DNA of 20,743 nt, taken from Fen-1077 sp050014355. Its GTDB lineage: Bacteria; Chloroflexota; Dehalococcoidia; Dehalococcoidales; RBG-16-60-22. Position 1 is the stretch's first letter; each line of letters opens with the position of its first letter. The notes under the pieces are model-generated. The model saw only the letters and a program-made list of their open reading frames with translations, had not been told where the DNA came from and searched no databases. Shown one piece after another: positions 1 to 6,681 of this stretch. Where the stretch lies: contig JBEKDL010000030.1 in the NCBI GenBank assembly GCA_050014355.1, forward strand, positions 1-20,743, in the 5' to 3' direction. Made by a program: the position numbers and the translations under genes.

Positions 1-1
1 C

Positions 2-34
2 GCCGATGAGGCGATAAGGAGGCTGGGACAATGA
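2..34 (+). CDS. 3' end of an upstream gene, possibly SHOCT-like (partial)
   Basis: The frame starting at base 2 reads ADEAIRRLGQ and stops at a TGA (32-34) that overlaps the next gene's ATG as ATGA, the usual sign of translational coupling. The peptide resembles the second helix of SHOCT-like domains (compare the IGDAQRLLNAI stretch of the 163-aa protein two genes down), so a sister SHOCT-like or DUF2089-type regulator is possible. Only ten codons are visible. A competing frame stops at 7-9, so this call rests on the overlap and the residue pattern alone. Confidence 0.4.
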   Translation, partial: ADEAIRRLGQ

Positions 35-309
35 ACTGGCCACCCATGTTGATGCACATTAAATTCCAGAACGAGGAAAGGGATTTCGGGCTATGGCTGC
101 CGCTTTTCCTCCTCCTGCCGCTGGCGCTGGTCGTGCTGATTATTCTTTCGCCGCTGATACTTGTCGCCGTCATCGTGCTCTGGCCGAGCGGTTGGGGCAT
201 GTGGGCGCTGAAGGTCCTGAAAGCGGCCTTCGATTCTTTCTGCGCCATACGAGGCCTGGAAGTCGATGTCCAGGATAACACTAAACACGTCTACGTTTCT
301 GTAGTATAG
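31..309 (+). CDS. Small membrane protein, 92 aa, function unknown
   Basis: I do not recognise a named family. The protein has a short polar N-terminus (about residues 1-20), a long very hydrophobic stretch (about 21-55) rich in Leu, Val, Ile and Pro that could form one long or two short membrane helices, and a polar C-terminal tail of about 35 residues. The start is well supported: AAGGAGG at 16-22 lies 8 bases before the ATG. It sits between a possible SHOCT-like gene and a certain SHOCT-like gene with only 22 bases to the next start, so it is probably co-transcribed. A membrane partner or anchor for the neighbouring cytoplasmic SHOCT-like protein is a plausible role by context only. Confidence 0.75.
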   Translation: MNWPPMLMHIKFQNEERDFGLWLPLFLLLPLALVVLIILSPLILVAVIVLWPSGWGMWALKVLKAAFDSFCAIRGLEVDVQDNTKHVYVSVV

Positions 310-318
310 AGGGGAAAT

Positions 319-324
319 GGAGGT
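319..324 (+). promoter_or_regulatory. Ribosome binding site that decides the SHOCT-like gene start
   Basis: GGAGGT lies 7 bases before the ATG at 332. The first in-frame ATG (317) has its purine run only about 2 bases away, too close to work, and itself overlaps this site. The start at 332 is therefore preferred, giving a protein that begins MTESQKK. Confidence 0.7.
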
Positions 325-331
325 TACGGAA

Positions 332-823
332 ATGACTGAAAGTCAGAAGAAAATACTGGAAATGCTCGCCCAGAACAAGATAAATATTGGGGATGCACAG
401 CGGCTCCTCAACGCCATCAGCGATGAAGAGGGCGGGAAAAATAATGCCGGCCACGAAAATACCGGCCACGAAACCGGCAAAGAATGGAAACAAAGCGTGA
501 AAACGAGCCCGAAATATCTGCGCGTTACCGTTACGCCGGGCGAGAATGCCGACGACCATGGCGACATGTTCCGGGATGGCAAGGTCGGTCGCGTTAACGT
601 CCGCGTGCCGATGTCCCTGATACGCGCGGGCATCAAGCTGACCGCCCTGATACCGCCGGAAGCACTGGACAAAGCTAACAGCGCCTTGAAAGAAAAGGGC
701 ATCAACTTCGATGTACGCAATATCAAGCCCGAGGATTTAGAAGAGCTTATCCAGGCCTTGGGCGATATGCAAATCGACATAGAAGGCGGCCATGGTGAAA
801 AAGTAAAGGTATTTGTGGAATAA
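332..823 (+). CDS. SHOCT-like domain protein, 163 aa
   Basis: A cytoplasmic regulatory-type protein with no membrane segment. The N-terminus (about residues 1-32) is a two-helix SHOCT-like unit (KKILEMLAQNKINIGDAQRLL). A His/Gly/Asn-rich linker with a repeated GHE motif follows, then a conserved C-terminal part (about 60-163) with the pattern KYLRVTV, VNVRVPMSLIRAGIKL, ALKEKGINFD, IKPEDLEELIQAL and a closing acidic VKVFVE strand. I recall this layout from SHOCT-like/DUF2089-type proteins that accompany anti-sigma-like or membrane-stress operons. The molecular function is not established from sequence. It follows the 92-aa membrane protein by 22 bases. The start at 332 is chosen over 317 because of the GGAGGT spacing. 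Confidence 0.75.
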   Translation: MTESQKKILEMLAQNKINIGDAQRLLNAISDEEGGKNNAGHENTGHETGKEWKQSVKTSPKYLRVTVTPGENADDHGDMFRDGKVGRVNVRVPMSLIRAGIKLTALIPPEALDKANSALKEKGINFDVRNIKPEDLEELIQALGDMQIDIEGGHGEKVKVFVE

Positions 824-826
824 TAG

Positions 827-1009
827 GTGTGTGTAGTAAGGAGGGTAAAATGGGATACTTCAGGATTCTATCAGCAATTCTGGGGAATCGTCTCAAAGTG
901 GTTTAACATCACTACCATCAGCTATGTTAACTCGATGTTCGTGACGCTTGGACTGTGGCTCGCCATCGCGCCGCTGGCCGCGGGAGGCCGCTGGCGCCAC
1001 CATAAATAA
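827..1009 (+). CDS. Doubtful small ORF with one membrane helix, 60 aa
   Basis: The frame opens at a GTG 3 bases after the SHOCT-like stop and runs 60 codons. The C-terminal part (SMFVTLGLWLAIAPLAAGG) could be a membrane helix with a basic tail. There is no ribosome site for the GTG. The only strong one here (840-845) serves a different frame starting at 850. The frame could instead be used from an ATG at 936, or the two frames could be halves of one frameshifted small gene. No family is recognised. Confidence 0.3.
   Translation: MCVVRRVKWDTSGFYQQFWGIVSKWFNITTISYVNSMFVTLGLWLAIAPLAAGGRWRHHK
850..906 (+). CDS. Possible 18-residue peptide with a strong ribosome site
   Basis: AAGGAGGG ends 4 bases before an ATG at 850 that opens MGYFRILSAILGNRLKVV and then stops. 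The peptide is cationic and could form an amphipathic helix. It lies entirely inside the 60-codon frame at 827-1009, shifted by two bases. It may be a genuine micro-protein, a leader peptide, or the intact start of a gene now broken by a frameshift. The near-ideal Shine-Dalgarno spacing is the only positive evidence. Confidence 0.3.
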   Translation: MGYFRILSAILGNRLKVV

Positions 1010-1034
1010 AAAGGACATTCAAGCCGGAAAATGC

Positions 1035-1070
1035 AGGGCAGCCTTGGAATCCCGGAACCGGGGCAGCCCT
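1035..1070. terminator. Hairpin between converging operons, likely bidirectional terminator
   Basis: AGGGC, A, GCCTTGG on the left pairs with CCGGGGC, A, GCCCT on the right: 12 pairs including two G-U, one A/A mismatch, and a loop of about 10. It starts directly after the minus-strand AOR stop (1071-1073) and 25 bases after the last plus-strand frame. On the minus strand it is followed by GCATTTTCC, a short T-run; on the plus strand the T content is weak (CTACTTT). Confidence 0.6.
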
Positions 1071-2984
1071 CTACTTTAAAAGACCGCGTCTTTGCAGGTC
1101 AGCGGCAACATCCCCGAGCCCAAGTACTTCTAGCTTTTCTTTTATTGGCAGGCCGCTGGCGGTATCCCAGCCGCGTAATGCGTAATACTCATCCTTGAGT
1201 TTTTCGAAAGCTTCCCGGTCGACGGTCTTGCCTTCCCGGGAAATCACTTCGCCATCGCGACCCGGCAACAGGCAATCGCGGGAGACAAAAAGCTCGCCCT
1301 TCCGCAGGGGCACCTCGAAAAGGTAGTCCAGCAGAGTGTCGTCCTGCCGTCCCGCCCGTCCCTGACGCAGTTGGATTACCCGCTGCAGGTTGAAGATTCT
1401 TTCGCCCGCCCGATTCAACGTGGTCTCGTCCATTTGTTTCCCCGTAATCGCCGTGTATATCTGGCTTTCCAGTGTCGGGTCGCCTACGTGGCCATTTTCA
1501 AAATTTCCCCATATTTTCGGCCATTTGAAATCGCACAGGACGAGGCTTTCTTTGGCGCAGGTGCGGTCCTGGATTTTTTTTGCGGCCAGCGCTTTACCGG
1601 CATACGTGGAAAAATCGGCGGCCAGTTCGCCGCCCCAGAACCTGACCGCTGCCTCGCGGAAATCAGCCGTGGAAAAATAGGCCCCCTCGGCGCCGCGCTG
1701 CCAGCTGGTCCACAATCTGACCGGCCAGCTCTGCTCGTGTAACTGCTGTATCGGCCGCCTCGGTTCGGTGGCGTAAAGGAGCCCCGAAGTGATGAATAAC
1801 CGCGGGTCATAGTCCTTGGTCTCGCTGCCGCTGGTAGCTACGAATTCGTGCAGCATTTTTTGAGCTTCCCCGCCGATGGCTGCGGCCGTGGCAATAGTGC
1901 CGCGGGCCAGCGTAGCGCCGAAGCCCTCGCGGAAGGCTATACTCCGGGACAAAGCCTGGATGAATTCGGCGCTTCCGAATTTGGCCAGCGGCAGGCCTGT
2001 CTCTTTTTCTTGGAGTAAGCCCTGGCGGTAGCACGCGCCCAGCAGGTCGATGAGGCCCTGCATGACTGCCGTATCGAGCCCGTAAGCATCGCACAGCCGG
2101 GTGGCCAGCAGCTGTACTGCGCGCTCCCGGCTCATGTTCGGCTGGGCGTAAACAATGGTCGCCTGGCACAGCGATTTATAGCTGCGGCCGTCTTCGCCGT
2201 GATATGATTGCCTCTCGCATCCCAGGCCGCATCCGTAGCAGGCCTGCGGTTTCGTGAAACCGGGCATTACCCATGGCGAAGCCGCCCCTTTATCGTCTCT
2301 CATCCTGCGGACGCGGTCGGCAAGCTGGCTCAAAGTGGCAGGGTCGGCGGCTAACGGCCTTTTATCGCCGGCTACGACAATGGCTTTCAGGTTTTTCGAC
2401 CCCATGGTGCCGCCAATGCCGCCGGAGCCGGAGGCACCCTGCTCCGCCAGAATAGTGGCAAAGACTACCGCGTTTTCAGCGGCGGGGCCGATAGTCAACA
2501 CACTGACGCCTTTGCCGAGTTCTGCTTTCAGGAGGTCGATGGTTTCATAAGTGGTCTTGCCCCACAAATGCGAAGCGTCCTTGATTTCTACCTTGCCGTC
2601 ATGGATAACAAGGTATGATGGCCTTTCCGATTTGCCCTGCACAACGATGCCGTCATATCCGGCGTACTTGAGGCGGACTCCCCAGCTGCCGCCTAAATTG
2701 CTGTAAGAAAAAGATTCCGGCTCCCTTAGTGCTGACTTACCGCAGGTCACCCACCGGCAGCCGGCAAATCCGGGAAAACCCGCCACCGGGCCGCTGGCGC
2801 ATATCAGGGCGTTATCCGGGTCGGAGGCTTTTATATGGGGAGGTACCATTTCCCAGTAAAGCCGGGCGGCGATGCCCCTCCCCCCGATATATTTATCCGA
2901 ATAATCAGCCGTGGGCAGCTTGTCTGTCTTCCCAGCGGACAGGTCTATTTTGAGGATTTCTCCCCCGTAACCGAAATCAGGCAT
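1071..2984 (-). CDS. AOR-family tungsten/molybdopterin oxidoreductase, 637 aa
   Basis: This belongs to the aldehyde ferredoxin oxidoreductase family: bis-pterin W or Mo enzymes with a [4Fe-4S] cluster that oxidise aldehydes (or carry out related reactions) and reduce ferredoxin in the cytoplasm. Signs are the N-terminal GGEILKIDLS, YIGGRGIAAR, the cluster ligands C249-x2-C252-x3-C256 with a distant C484, RLCDAYGLDTAV (about 297-307), YDPR (392-395) and the closing RGWDTASGLPIKEKLE. Residues equivalent to the PEYET glutamates of classical AOR are not conserved (RSYKSLCQ here), so the substrate may differ. The start is the Met at 2984; a longer frame to 3134 runs antisense through the SDR gene with unlike composition and is rejected. 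The Shine-Dalgarno is weak. It lies 26 bases after the SDR stop, in one operon. Confidence 0.88.
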   Translation of the reverse strand: MPDFGYGGEILKIDLSAGKTDKLPTADYSDKYIGGRGIAARLYWEMVPPHIKASDPDNALICASGPVAGFPGFAGCRWVTCGKSALREPESFSYSNLGGSWGVRLKYAGYDGIVVQGKSERPSYLVIHDGKVEIKDASHLWGKTTYETIDLLKAELGKGVSVLTIGPAAENAVVFATILAEQGASGSGGIGGTMGSKNLKAIVVAGDKRPLAADPATLSQLADRVRRMRDDKGAASPWVMPGFTKPQACYGCGLGCERQSYHGEDGRSYKSLCQATIVYAQPNMSRERAVQLLATRLCDAYGLDTAVMQGLIDLLGACYRQGLLQEKETGLPLAKFGSAEFIQALSRSIAFREGFGATLARGTIATAAAIGGEAQKMLHEFVATSGSETKDYDPRLFITSGLLYATEPRRPIQQLHEQSWPVRLWTSWQRGAEGAYFSTADFREAAVRFWGGELAADFSTYAGKALAAKKIQDRTCAKESLVLCDFKWPKIWGNFENGHVGDPTLESQIYTAITGKQMDETTLNRAGERIFNLQRVIQLRQGRAGRQDDTLLDYLFEVPLRKGELFVSRDCLLPGRDGEVISREGKTVDREAFEKLKDEYYALRGWDTASGLPIKEKLEVLGLGDVAADLQRRGLLK

Positions 2985-3010
2985 AATCAGGCGTGTCCCA
3001 TTTCTTAAAA

Positions 3011-3778
3011 TTACACCATTACGCTGCCGCCGTTGACGACGATGTACTGCCCGGTAATAAAGTCGGAGTCCGCCGAAGCCAGAAAAACTGCCGTGCCGGG
3101 CAGGTCGGCGGGTTCCTCGCGGCGCTTTAAACATTGCGCGTCTATCGTGGCTTTAAACGTGTCCGCGCTGGTGCTCTGGCCAAGGCTTGCCTCCGTGGCC
3201 GTGTATCCCGGGCCGATGCTGTTGACATTGATGCCGGCAGGCCCCAGCGCCCTCGCCAGGCATTGCGTCAACGTGTAAACGGCGGACTTGCTGCAGGCGT
3301 ACGGCAAAAAATGATAGCTCCCGGTCACTTTGAAGACGTCCGAGGCGATATTAATAATCTTGCCTTTCCCCGCCTTGACCATGAGCGGCGCGATAGCCTT
3401 GCAGCATAGCCACGTCCCCCGCACATTCACCTCGAACATCCGGTCCCACTCCTCTGCCGTCCAGGCGTCCCAGGCTTTCGTCTCGACGCCAAAGTAGATA
3501 GCAGCGTTGTTGAGCAGGATGTCAACCCGGCCATATAGCTTGAGCACCTGCTCGGCCATTTTACGCGTGTCTTTTTCGCTGGAAATATCGGTCAGCATGG
3601 CCGCCGCCTCGCCGCCTTTAGCCTTAATTTCTTTTACGGTGGCTTCAGCACGCTCCAGGCTGATATCTGGCAGCAGCAGTTTAGCCCCTTCCGCGGCGAA
3701 CCGCAGAGCGAAGGCTTTACCTAGGCCGCGGCCAGCCCCGGTGATGACGGCAACTTTATCCTGTAATATCGGTGACAT
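3011..3778 (-). CDS. Short-chain dehydrogenase/reductase (SDR), 255 aa
   Basis: A classical SDR, an NAD(P)-dependent alcohol/ketone oxidoreductase of about the usual 250 residues. The dinucleotide site TGAGRGLG is at 13-20 and an acidic D38 after strand beta-2 favours NAD(H). NNAA is at 90-93. The catalytic set is N118, S146, Y160 and K164 (YACSK). The C-terminal GQYIVVNGG is typical of the FabG-like group. The start has AGGAGG a few bases upstream (about 3784-3790). The gene is first in a minus-strand operon with the AOR-family gene. A natural inference is that it makes or consumes an aldehyde or ketone handled by the oxidoreductase, but the substrate cannot be read from sequence. The best matches in databases would probably be annotated as 3-oxoacyl-ACP reductase by default. 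Confidence 0.9.
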   Translation of the reverse strand: MSPILQDKVAVITGAGRGLGKAFALRFAAEGAKLLLPDISLERAEATVKEIKAKGGEAAAMLTDISSEKDTRKMAEQVLKLYGRVDILLNNAAIYFGVETKAWDAWTAEEWDRMFEVNVRGTWLCCKAIAPLMVKAGKGKIINIASDVFKVTGSYHFLPYACSKSAVYTLTQCLARALGPAGINVNSIGPGYTATEASLGQSTSADTFKATIDAQCLKRREEPADLPGTAVFLASADSDFITGQYIVVNGGSVMV

Positions 3779-3820
3779 CTGTGCCTCCTGGGGAATTTAT
3801 GTATAAGCCCTGTAATCGTG

Positions 3821-3849
3821 ATTTTACATCCCTGACGGACTAACGTCAA
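3821..3849 (-). promoter_or_regulatory. Sigma70-like promoter for the SDR-AOR operon
   Basis: Read on the minus strand: TTGACG (3849-3844), exactly 17 bases, TAAAAT (3826-3821). Both boxes match five of six consensus positions. Transcription would begin near 3814, giving a leader of about 36 bases before the SDR start. Confidence 0.65.
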
Positions 3850-3868
3850 TTTATCGTTTGACATTAGT
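3839..3868. promoter_or_regulatory. Inverted repeat spanning both -35 boxes, candidate operator
   Basis: ACTAACGTCAA (3839-3849) and TTGACATTAGT (3858-3868) are reverse complements at 10 of 11 positions, with an 8-base AT-rich spacer. The -35 hexamers alone explain the inner six bases. The outer ACTAA/TTAGT match is extra and suggests a dimeric regulator that could control both directions at once. No regulator gene lies next to it. Confidence 0.5.
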
Positions 3869-3886
3869 TAATCCCCGTTGTAATCT
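3858..3886 (+). promoter_or_regulatory. Sigma70-like promoter for the plus-strand AOR
   Basis: A perfect TTGACA (3858-3863), 17 bases, then TAATCT (3881-3886). The -10 box keeps the key first T, second A and last T but is otherwise weak. The predicted start of transcription is near 3893, about 45 bases before the ATG. Confidence 0.6.
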
Positions 3887-3938
3887 CTTGTTGAGGGGAA
3901 CAGTCTGAAAATCAACGTTTTGTCACGGGAGGTAGCAC

Positions 3939-5795
3939 ATGCCGCATGGTTACATGGGAAAGATTCTCTGGGTAGACCTTTCCAAGAAGCAGATTAAAGA
4001 GGAAGCGCTCGATGAGAAAATTTATCGGGACTACCTTGGAGGGTACGGCCTAGGCGCCCGGATTCTCTTTGACCGGCAGAAACCCGGCGTGGACCCGCTG
4101 GGCCCGGATAATATCCTGGGCCTGGTCACGGGCGTGCTCACCGGCACGCCGGCGATGGGCGGCTCGCGCTATATCATGGTCGGCAAATCGCCGCTCACCG
4201 GCGGCTGGGGCGATGCCAACTCCGGCGGTAATGTCGGGCCCTATCTAAAATTCGCCGGCTACGATGCAGTTTTCTTCACCGGAAAATCGGCCAAACCCGT
4301 TTATCTCTTTATCGATAATGGAAAAGCCGAGCTCAAAGACGCCTCTAAAATCTGGGGCAAAGATACTTTCGAGACGGAAGACATCCTGCGGGCCGAGCTC
4401 GGCAAGGATGTCGAAGTCGCCTGCATCGGCCCCTCGGGCGAAAAACTGGCCCTCATCGCCGCGGTGATGAACAATAAAGGGCGGGCGGCCGCCCGCTCCG
4501 GCCTGGCTGCGGTCATGGGCTCCAAGAAGCTCAAAGCCATCGCTCTCAAGGGCAGCCTGAAGATACCTCTCCCCGACGAGCAGAAGGCCGAAGAAATGAG
4601 GAAAAAACACTTGGCGAACATGGGACCCCGCTCCAAATTCATGAGGGATTTCGGCACGCCGGGCTTGTTTAACGGGGCCTGTGAGTCCGATGATGCTCCC
4701 TGCAAGAACTGGGCCGGCGCGGCGGCTATCGACTTTCCGAAATATAAGGACCTCGGCGCAGAGCCGGTGATTGCCAAGCAGGAGAGGAGATACGGCTGCT
4801 GGCACTGCCCCATCGCCTGCGGCGGGCACATGAAGGCCAGCACCGGCGAATACCAGTATGAAGCCGGCGCCCATAAGCCCGAGTACGAGACCCTGGCGAT
4901 GTTCGGCTGCAACCTCCTCAACGACAACCTGGAGTCGGTTATCAAGCTCAACGATATCTGTAACCGCTACGGCCTGGATACTATCTCGGCCGGCGCGTGT
5001 ATCGCTTTCACCATCGAGTGCTACGAGAATGGCATTATCAACAAGAAAGACACTGACGGCCTGGAGATGAAGTGGGGCAACACGAAAGCCATCGTGGCGA
5101 TGACGGAAAAGCTGGCCAAACGCGAAGGCTTTGGCAATATCATCGCTGACGGCGTTAAAAAAGCTGCCAAAAAAATCGGCAAAGGCTCGGAGAAGTATGC
5201 CATGCACATCGGCGGGGAGGAGGTCCCGGCCCATGATTCCAGGGGGGGACACGGCTTTGCCATCGGCTACGGGGCGGAGCCGGCCCCGGCGCGGCACACC
5301 CAGAGCGGCGAAGGGCCGTTTCCGCCAGGCGTCATGCCGGACTTTCCCGAGTTCGACCGCCGTACCTTCAAGGGGCGGGGCATACCCCATAAGCGGGGCT
5401 CCTGCGTCTGTGAGGTCTATAACGCCGCCGGGGTCTGTATGATTGTCTTCGGCGATGGCTACAGCCACTTCGACCAGCTTGTAGAGGCGCTGCGGACCAT
5501 CACCGGCTGGGATATCACACTGGATGAGCTGCTTAAAACCGGCGAGAGGATATATAATATCCGGCTGGCCTTCAGCGCGCGAGAGGGCCTTAAGGTGCCG
5601 TACGAATTACCCGCAAGGATGATGGGTTTACCTCCGAAGAAAGTCGGCCCGCGCGCTGGCATCACCCTGAATAGGGATGAGATGTTTAACGAATATCTTG
5701 AGGCGATGGGCGTGGACCTGAAGGCGGGCAAGCCGGGCAAACAGAGGCTCCAGGAGCTCGGCCTGGCAGACGTCGCCAAAGTGCTCTGGAAGTAA
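3939..5795 (+). CDS. Aldehyde ferredoxin oxidoreductase, 618 aa
   Basis: A full-length, canonical member of the AOR family (tungsten bis-pterin, one [4Fe-4S]; aldehyde + water -> acid with ferredoxin reduction). GKILWVDLS opens the protein, LGGYGLGARIL follows, and the pterin-binding N-domain carries GGSRY...GKSPLTGGWGDANSGG. Cluster ligands are C287-x2-C290-x3-C294 plus C500, almost the same numbers as I recall for the Pyrococcus enzyme. PEYET at 314-318 holds the conserved glutamates. RYGLDTISAG lies at 344-352, HDSRGG at 432-437, and a conserved His at 453. The C-domain ends with ERIYNIRLAFSAREGL. GGGAGGT lies just before the ATG. It is single-gene, divergent from the SDR-AOR operon, and followed by a strong terminator. 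No dedicated ferredoxin or cofactor-assembly gene is adjacent. Confidence 0.92.
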   Translation: MPHGYMGKILWVDLSKKQIKEEALDEKIYRDYLGGYGLGARILFDRQKPGVDPLGPDNILGLVTGVLTGTPAMGGSRYIMVGKSPLTGGWGDANSGGNVGPYLKFAGYDAVFFTGKSAKPVYLFIDNGKAELKDASKIWGKDTFETEDILRAELGKDVEVACIGPSGEKLALIAAVMNNKGRAAARSGLAAVMGSKKLKAIALKGSLKIPLPDEQKAEEMRKKHLANMGPRSKFMRDFGTPGLFNGACESDDAPCKNWAGAAAIDFPKYKDLGAEPVIAKQERRYGCWHCPIACGGHMKASTGEYQYEAGAHKPEYETLAMFGCNLLNDNLESVIKLNDICNRYGLDTISAGACIAFTIECYENGIINKKDTDGLEMKWGNTKAIVAMTEKLAKREGFGNIIADGVKKAAKKIGKGSEKYAMHIGGEEVPAHDSRGGHGFAIGYGAEPAPARHTQSGEGPFPPGVMPDFPEFDRRTFKGRGIPHKRGSCVCEVYNAAGVCMIVFGDGYSHFDQLVEALRTITGWDITLDELLKTGERIYNIRLAFSAREGLKVPYELPARMMGLPPKKVGPRAGITLNRDEMFNEYLEAMGVDLKAGKPGKQRLQELGLADVAKVLWK

Positions 5796-5818
5796 ATTTT
5801 ATTAAATTCGGACAATGT

Positions 5819-5855
5819 GCGGGGCCTCCGGCAAACGGGGGCCCTGCTGTTTTGA
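5819..5855 (+). terminator. Rho-independent terminator after the AOR gene
   Basis: A 12-pair stem (5819-5830 with 5836-5847, two G-U pairs) with loop GCAAA, very GC-rich, followed by TGTTTTGA. It begins 23 bases after the AOR stop. Its T-run merges into the -35 box of the next promoter. Confidence 0.85.
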
Positions 5856-5881
5856 TACAGGCGCACTCATGATGATATAAT
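5852..5881 (+). promoter_or_regulatory. Sigma70-like promoter of the ABC exporter operon
   Basis: TTGATA (5852-5857), 18 bases, then a perfect TATAAT (5876-5881). Transcription would start near 5888, leaving a leader of about 38 bases before the ATPase start. Confidence 0.75.
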
Positions 5882-5925
5882 CTCCAAGGAATCCCATCGG
5901 TGTAATTCTGGCTGGAGGCTGAATC

Positions 5926-6675
5926 ATGGTCGAAGAATTCATGGTGGTCAAAGACCTTCATAAAAGCTTTAACGACTTCAAGGCTGTAAACGGTGTTTCT
6001 TTCTCCATTTACAAAGGTGAAATCTTCGGCCTTCTCGGTCCCAACGGCGCCGGTAAAACGACCACTATCCGCATACTTTCGACCGTCCTCGCTCCCGACA
6101 GCGGAGATATAGTTATTGGCGGGCACGCTCTAAGCCGCGAAGCGGAATCTGTCCGCCATATCATCGGGGTCTGCCCGCAGGAGCTGGCGCTATACGAAGA
6201 CCTTTCCGCTATGGATAACATGGTCTTTTTCGGGAGGATGGCGGGGTTGAGCGGCGATGACGCCCGTACCCAGGCCCTGGCTAATCTCAAACTCATGGGG
6301 CTGGAAGACCGGGCCAAAGGAAAGGTGGCCAAGTATTCCGGGGGCATGAAACGGCGTATCAACCTGGCTATCGCCCTCATGGGCAACCCCCAGCTCCTTT
6401 TCCTGGACGAACCCACCGTGGGCATCGACCCGCAGTCACGAAATAATATTTTTGAGAATATCCTGGGTCTCCAGAAAAAAGGGATGACCGTCCTTTACAC
6501 CACCCATTACATGGAAGAGGCCGACAGGCTGTGCCAGCGCGTCGCCATCATGGACGGGGGGAAGATTATCGCCCTGGACACGCCGCACCAATTAAAGTCG
6601 CAGCTCGGAGACCCGGATAAAGTCACCCTTGAGGATGTTTTTCTGAAGTTAACGGGTCGCAGTCTGCGCGATTAG
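5926..6675 (+). CDS. ABC-2 type exporter ATPase subunit, 249 aa
   Basis: The nucleotide-binding subunit of an ABC exporter of the DrrA/NatA/CcmA-like group; it hydrolyses ATP on the inner face of the membrane. Visible motifs: Walker A GPNGAGKTT (38-46), Q-loop Q85, signature YSGGM (137-141), Walker B LLFLDEP (157-163) and switch histidine H194. The C-terminal LEDVFLKLTGR is the usual tail of this group. GGAGG with a 7-base spacer fixes the start at 5926 rather than the second Met at 5941. It is first of three genes; the next begins 6 bases after the stop. The substrate is unknown (drug, lipid, peptide or ion are all possible for this family). Confidence 0.93.
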   Translation: MVEEFMVVKDLHKSFNDFKAVNGVSFSIYKGEIFGLLGPNGAGKTTTIRILSTVLAPDSGDIVIGGHALSREAESVRHIIGVCPQELALYEDLSAMDNMVFFGRMAGLSGDDARTQALANLKLMGLEDRAKGKVAKYSGGMKRRINLAIALMGNPQLLFLDEPTVGIDPQSRNNIFENILGLQKKGMTVLYTTHYMEEADRLCQRVAIMDGGKIIALDTPHQLKSQLGDPDKVTLEDVFLKLTGRSLRD

Positions 6676-6681
6676 CCGCTT

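Noticed and set aside
2985..3134. A 50-residue N-terminal extension of the minus-strand AOR
   Set aside because: It overlaps the end of the SDR gene in another frame, is Arg-rich and unlike any AOR, and the family's conserved start (GGEILKIDLS) begins just after the Met at 2984.
4245..5468. A 407-codon open frame on the minus strand within the AOR gene
   Set aside because: It lies fully antisense to a clear AOR gene with all family motifs, its product has no recognisable motif, and long antisense frames are common opposite GC-biased codons.
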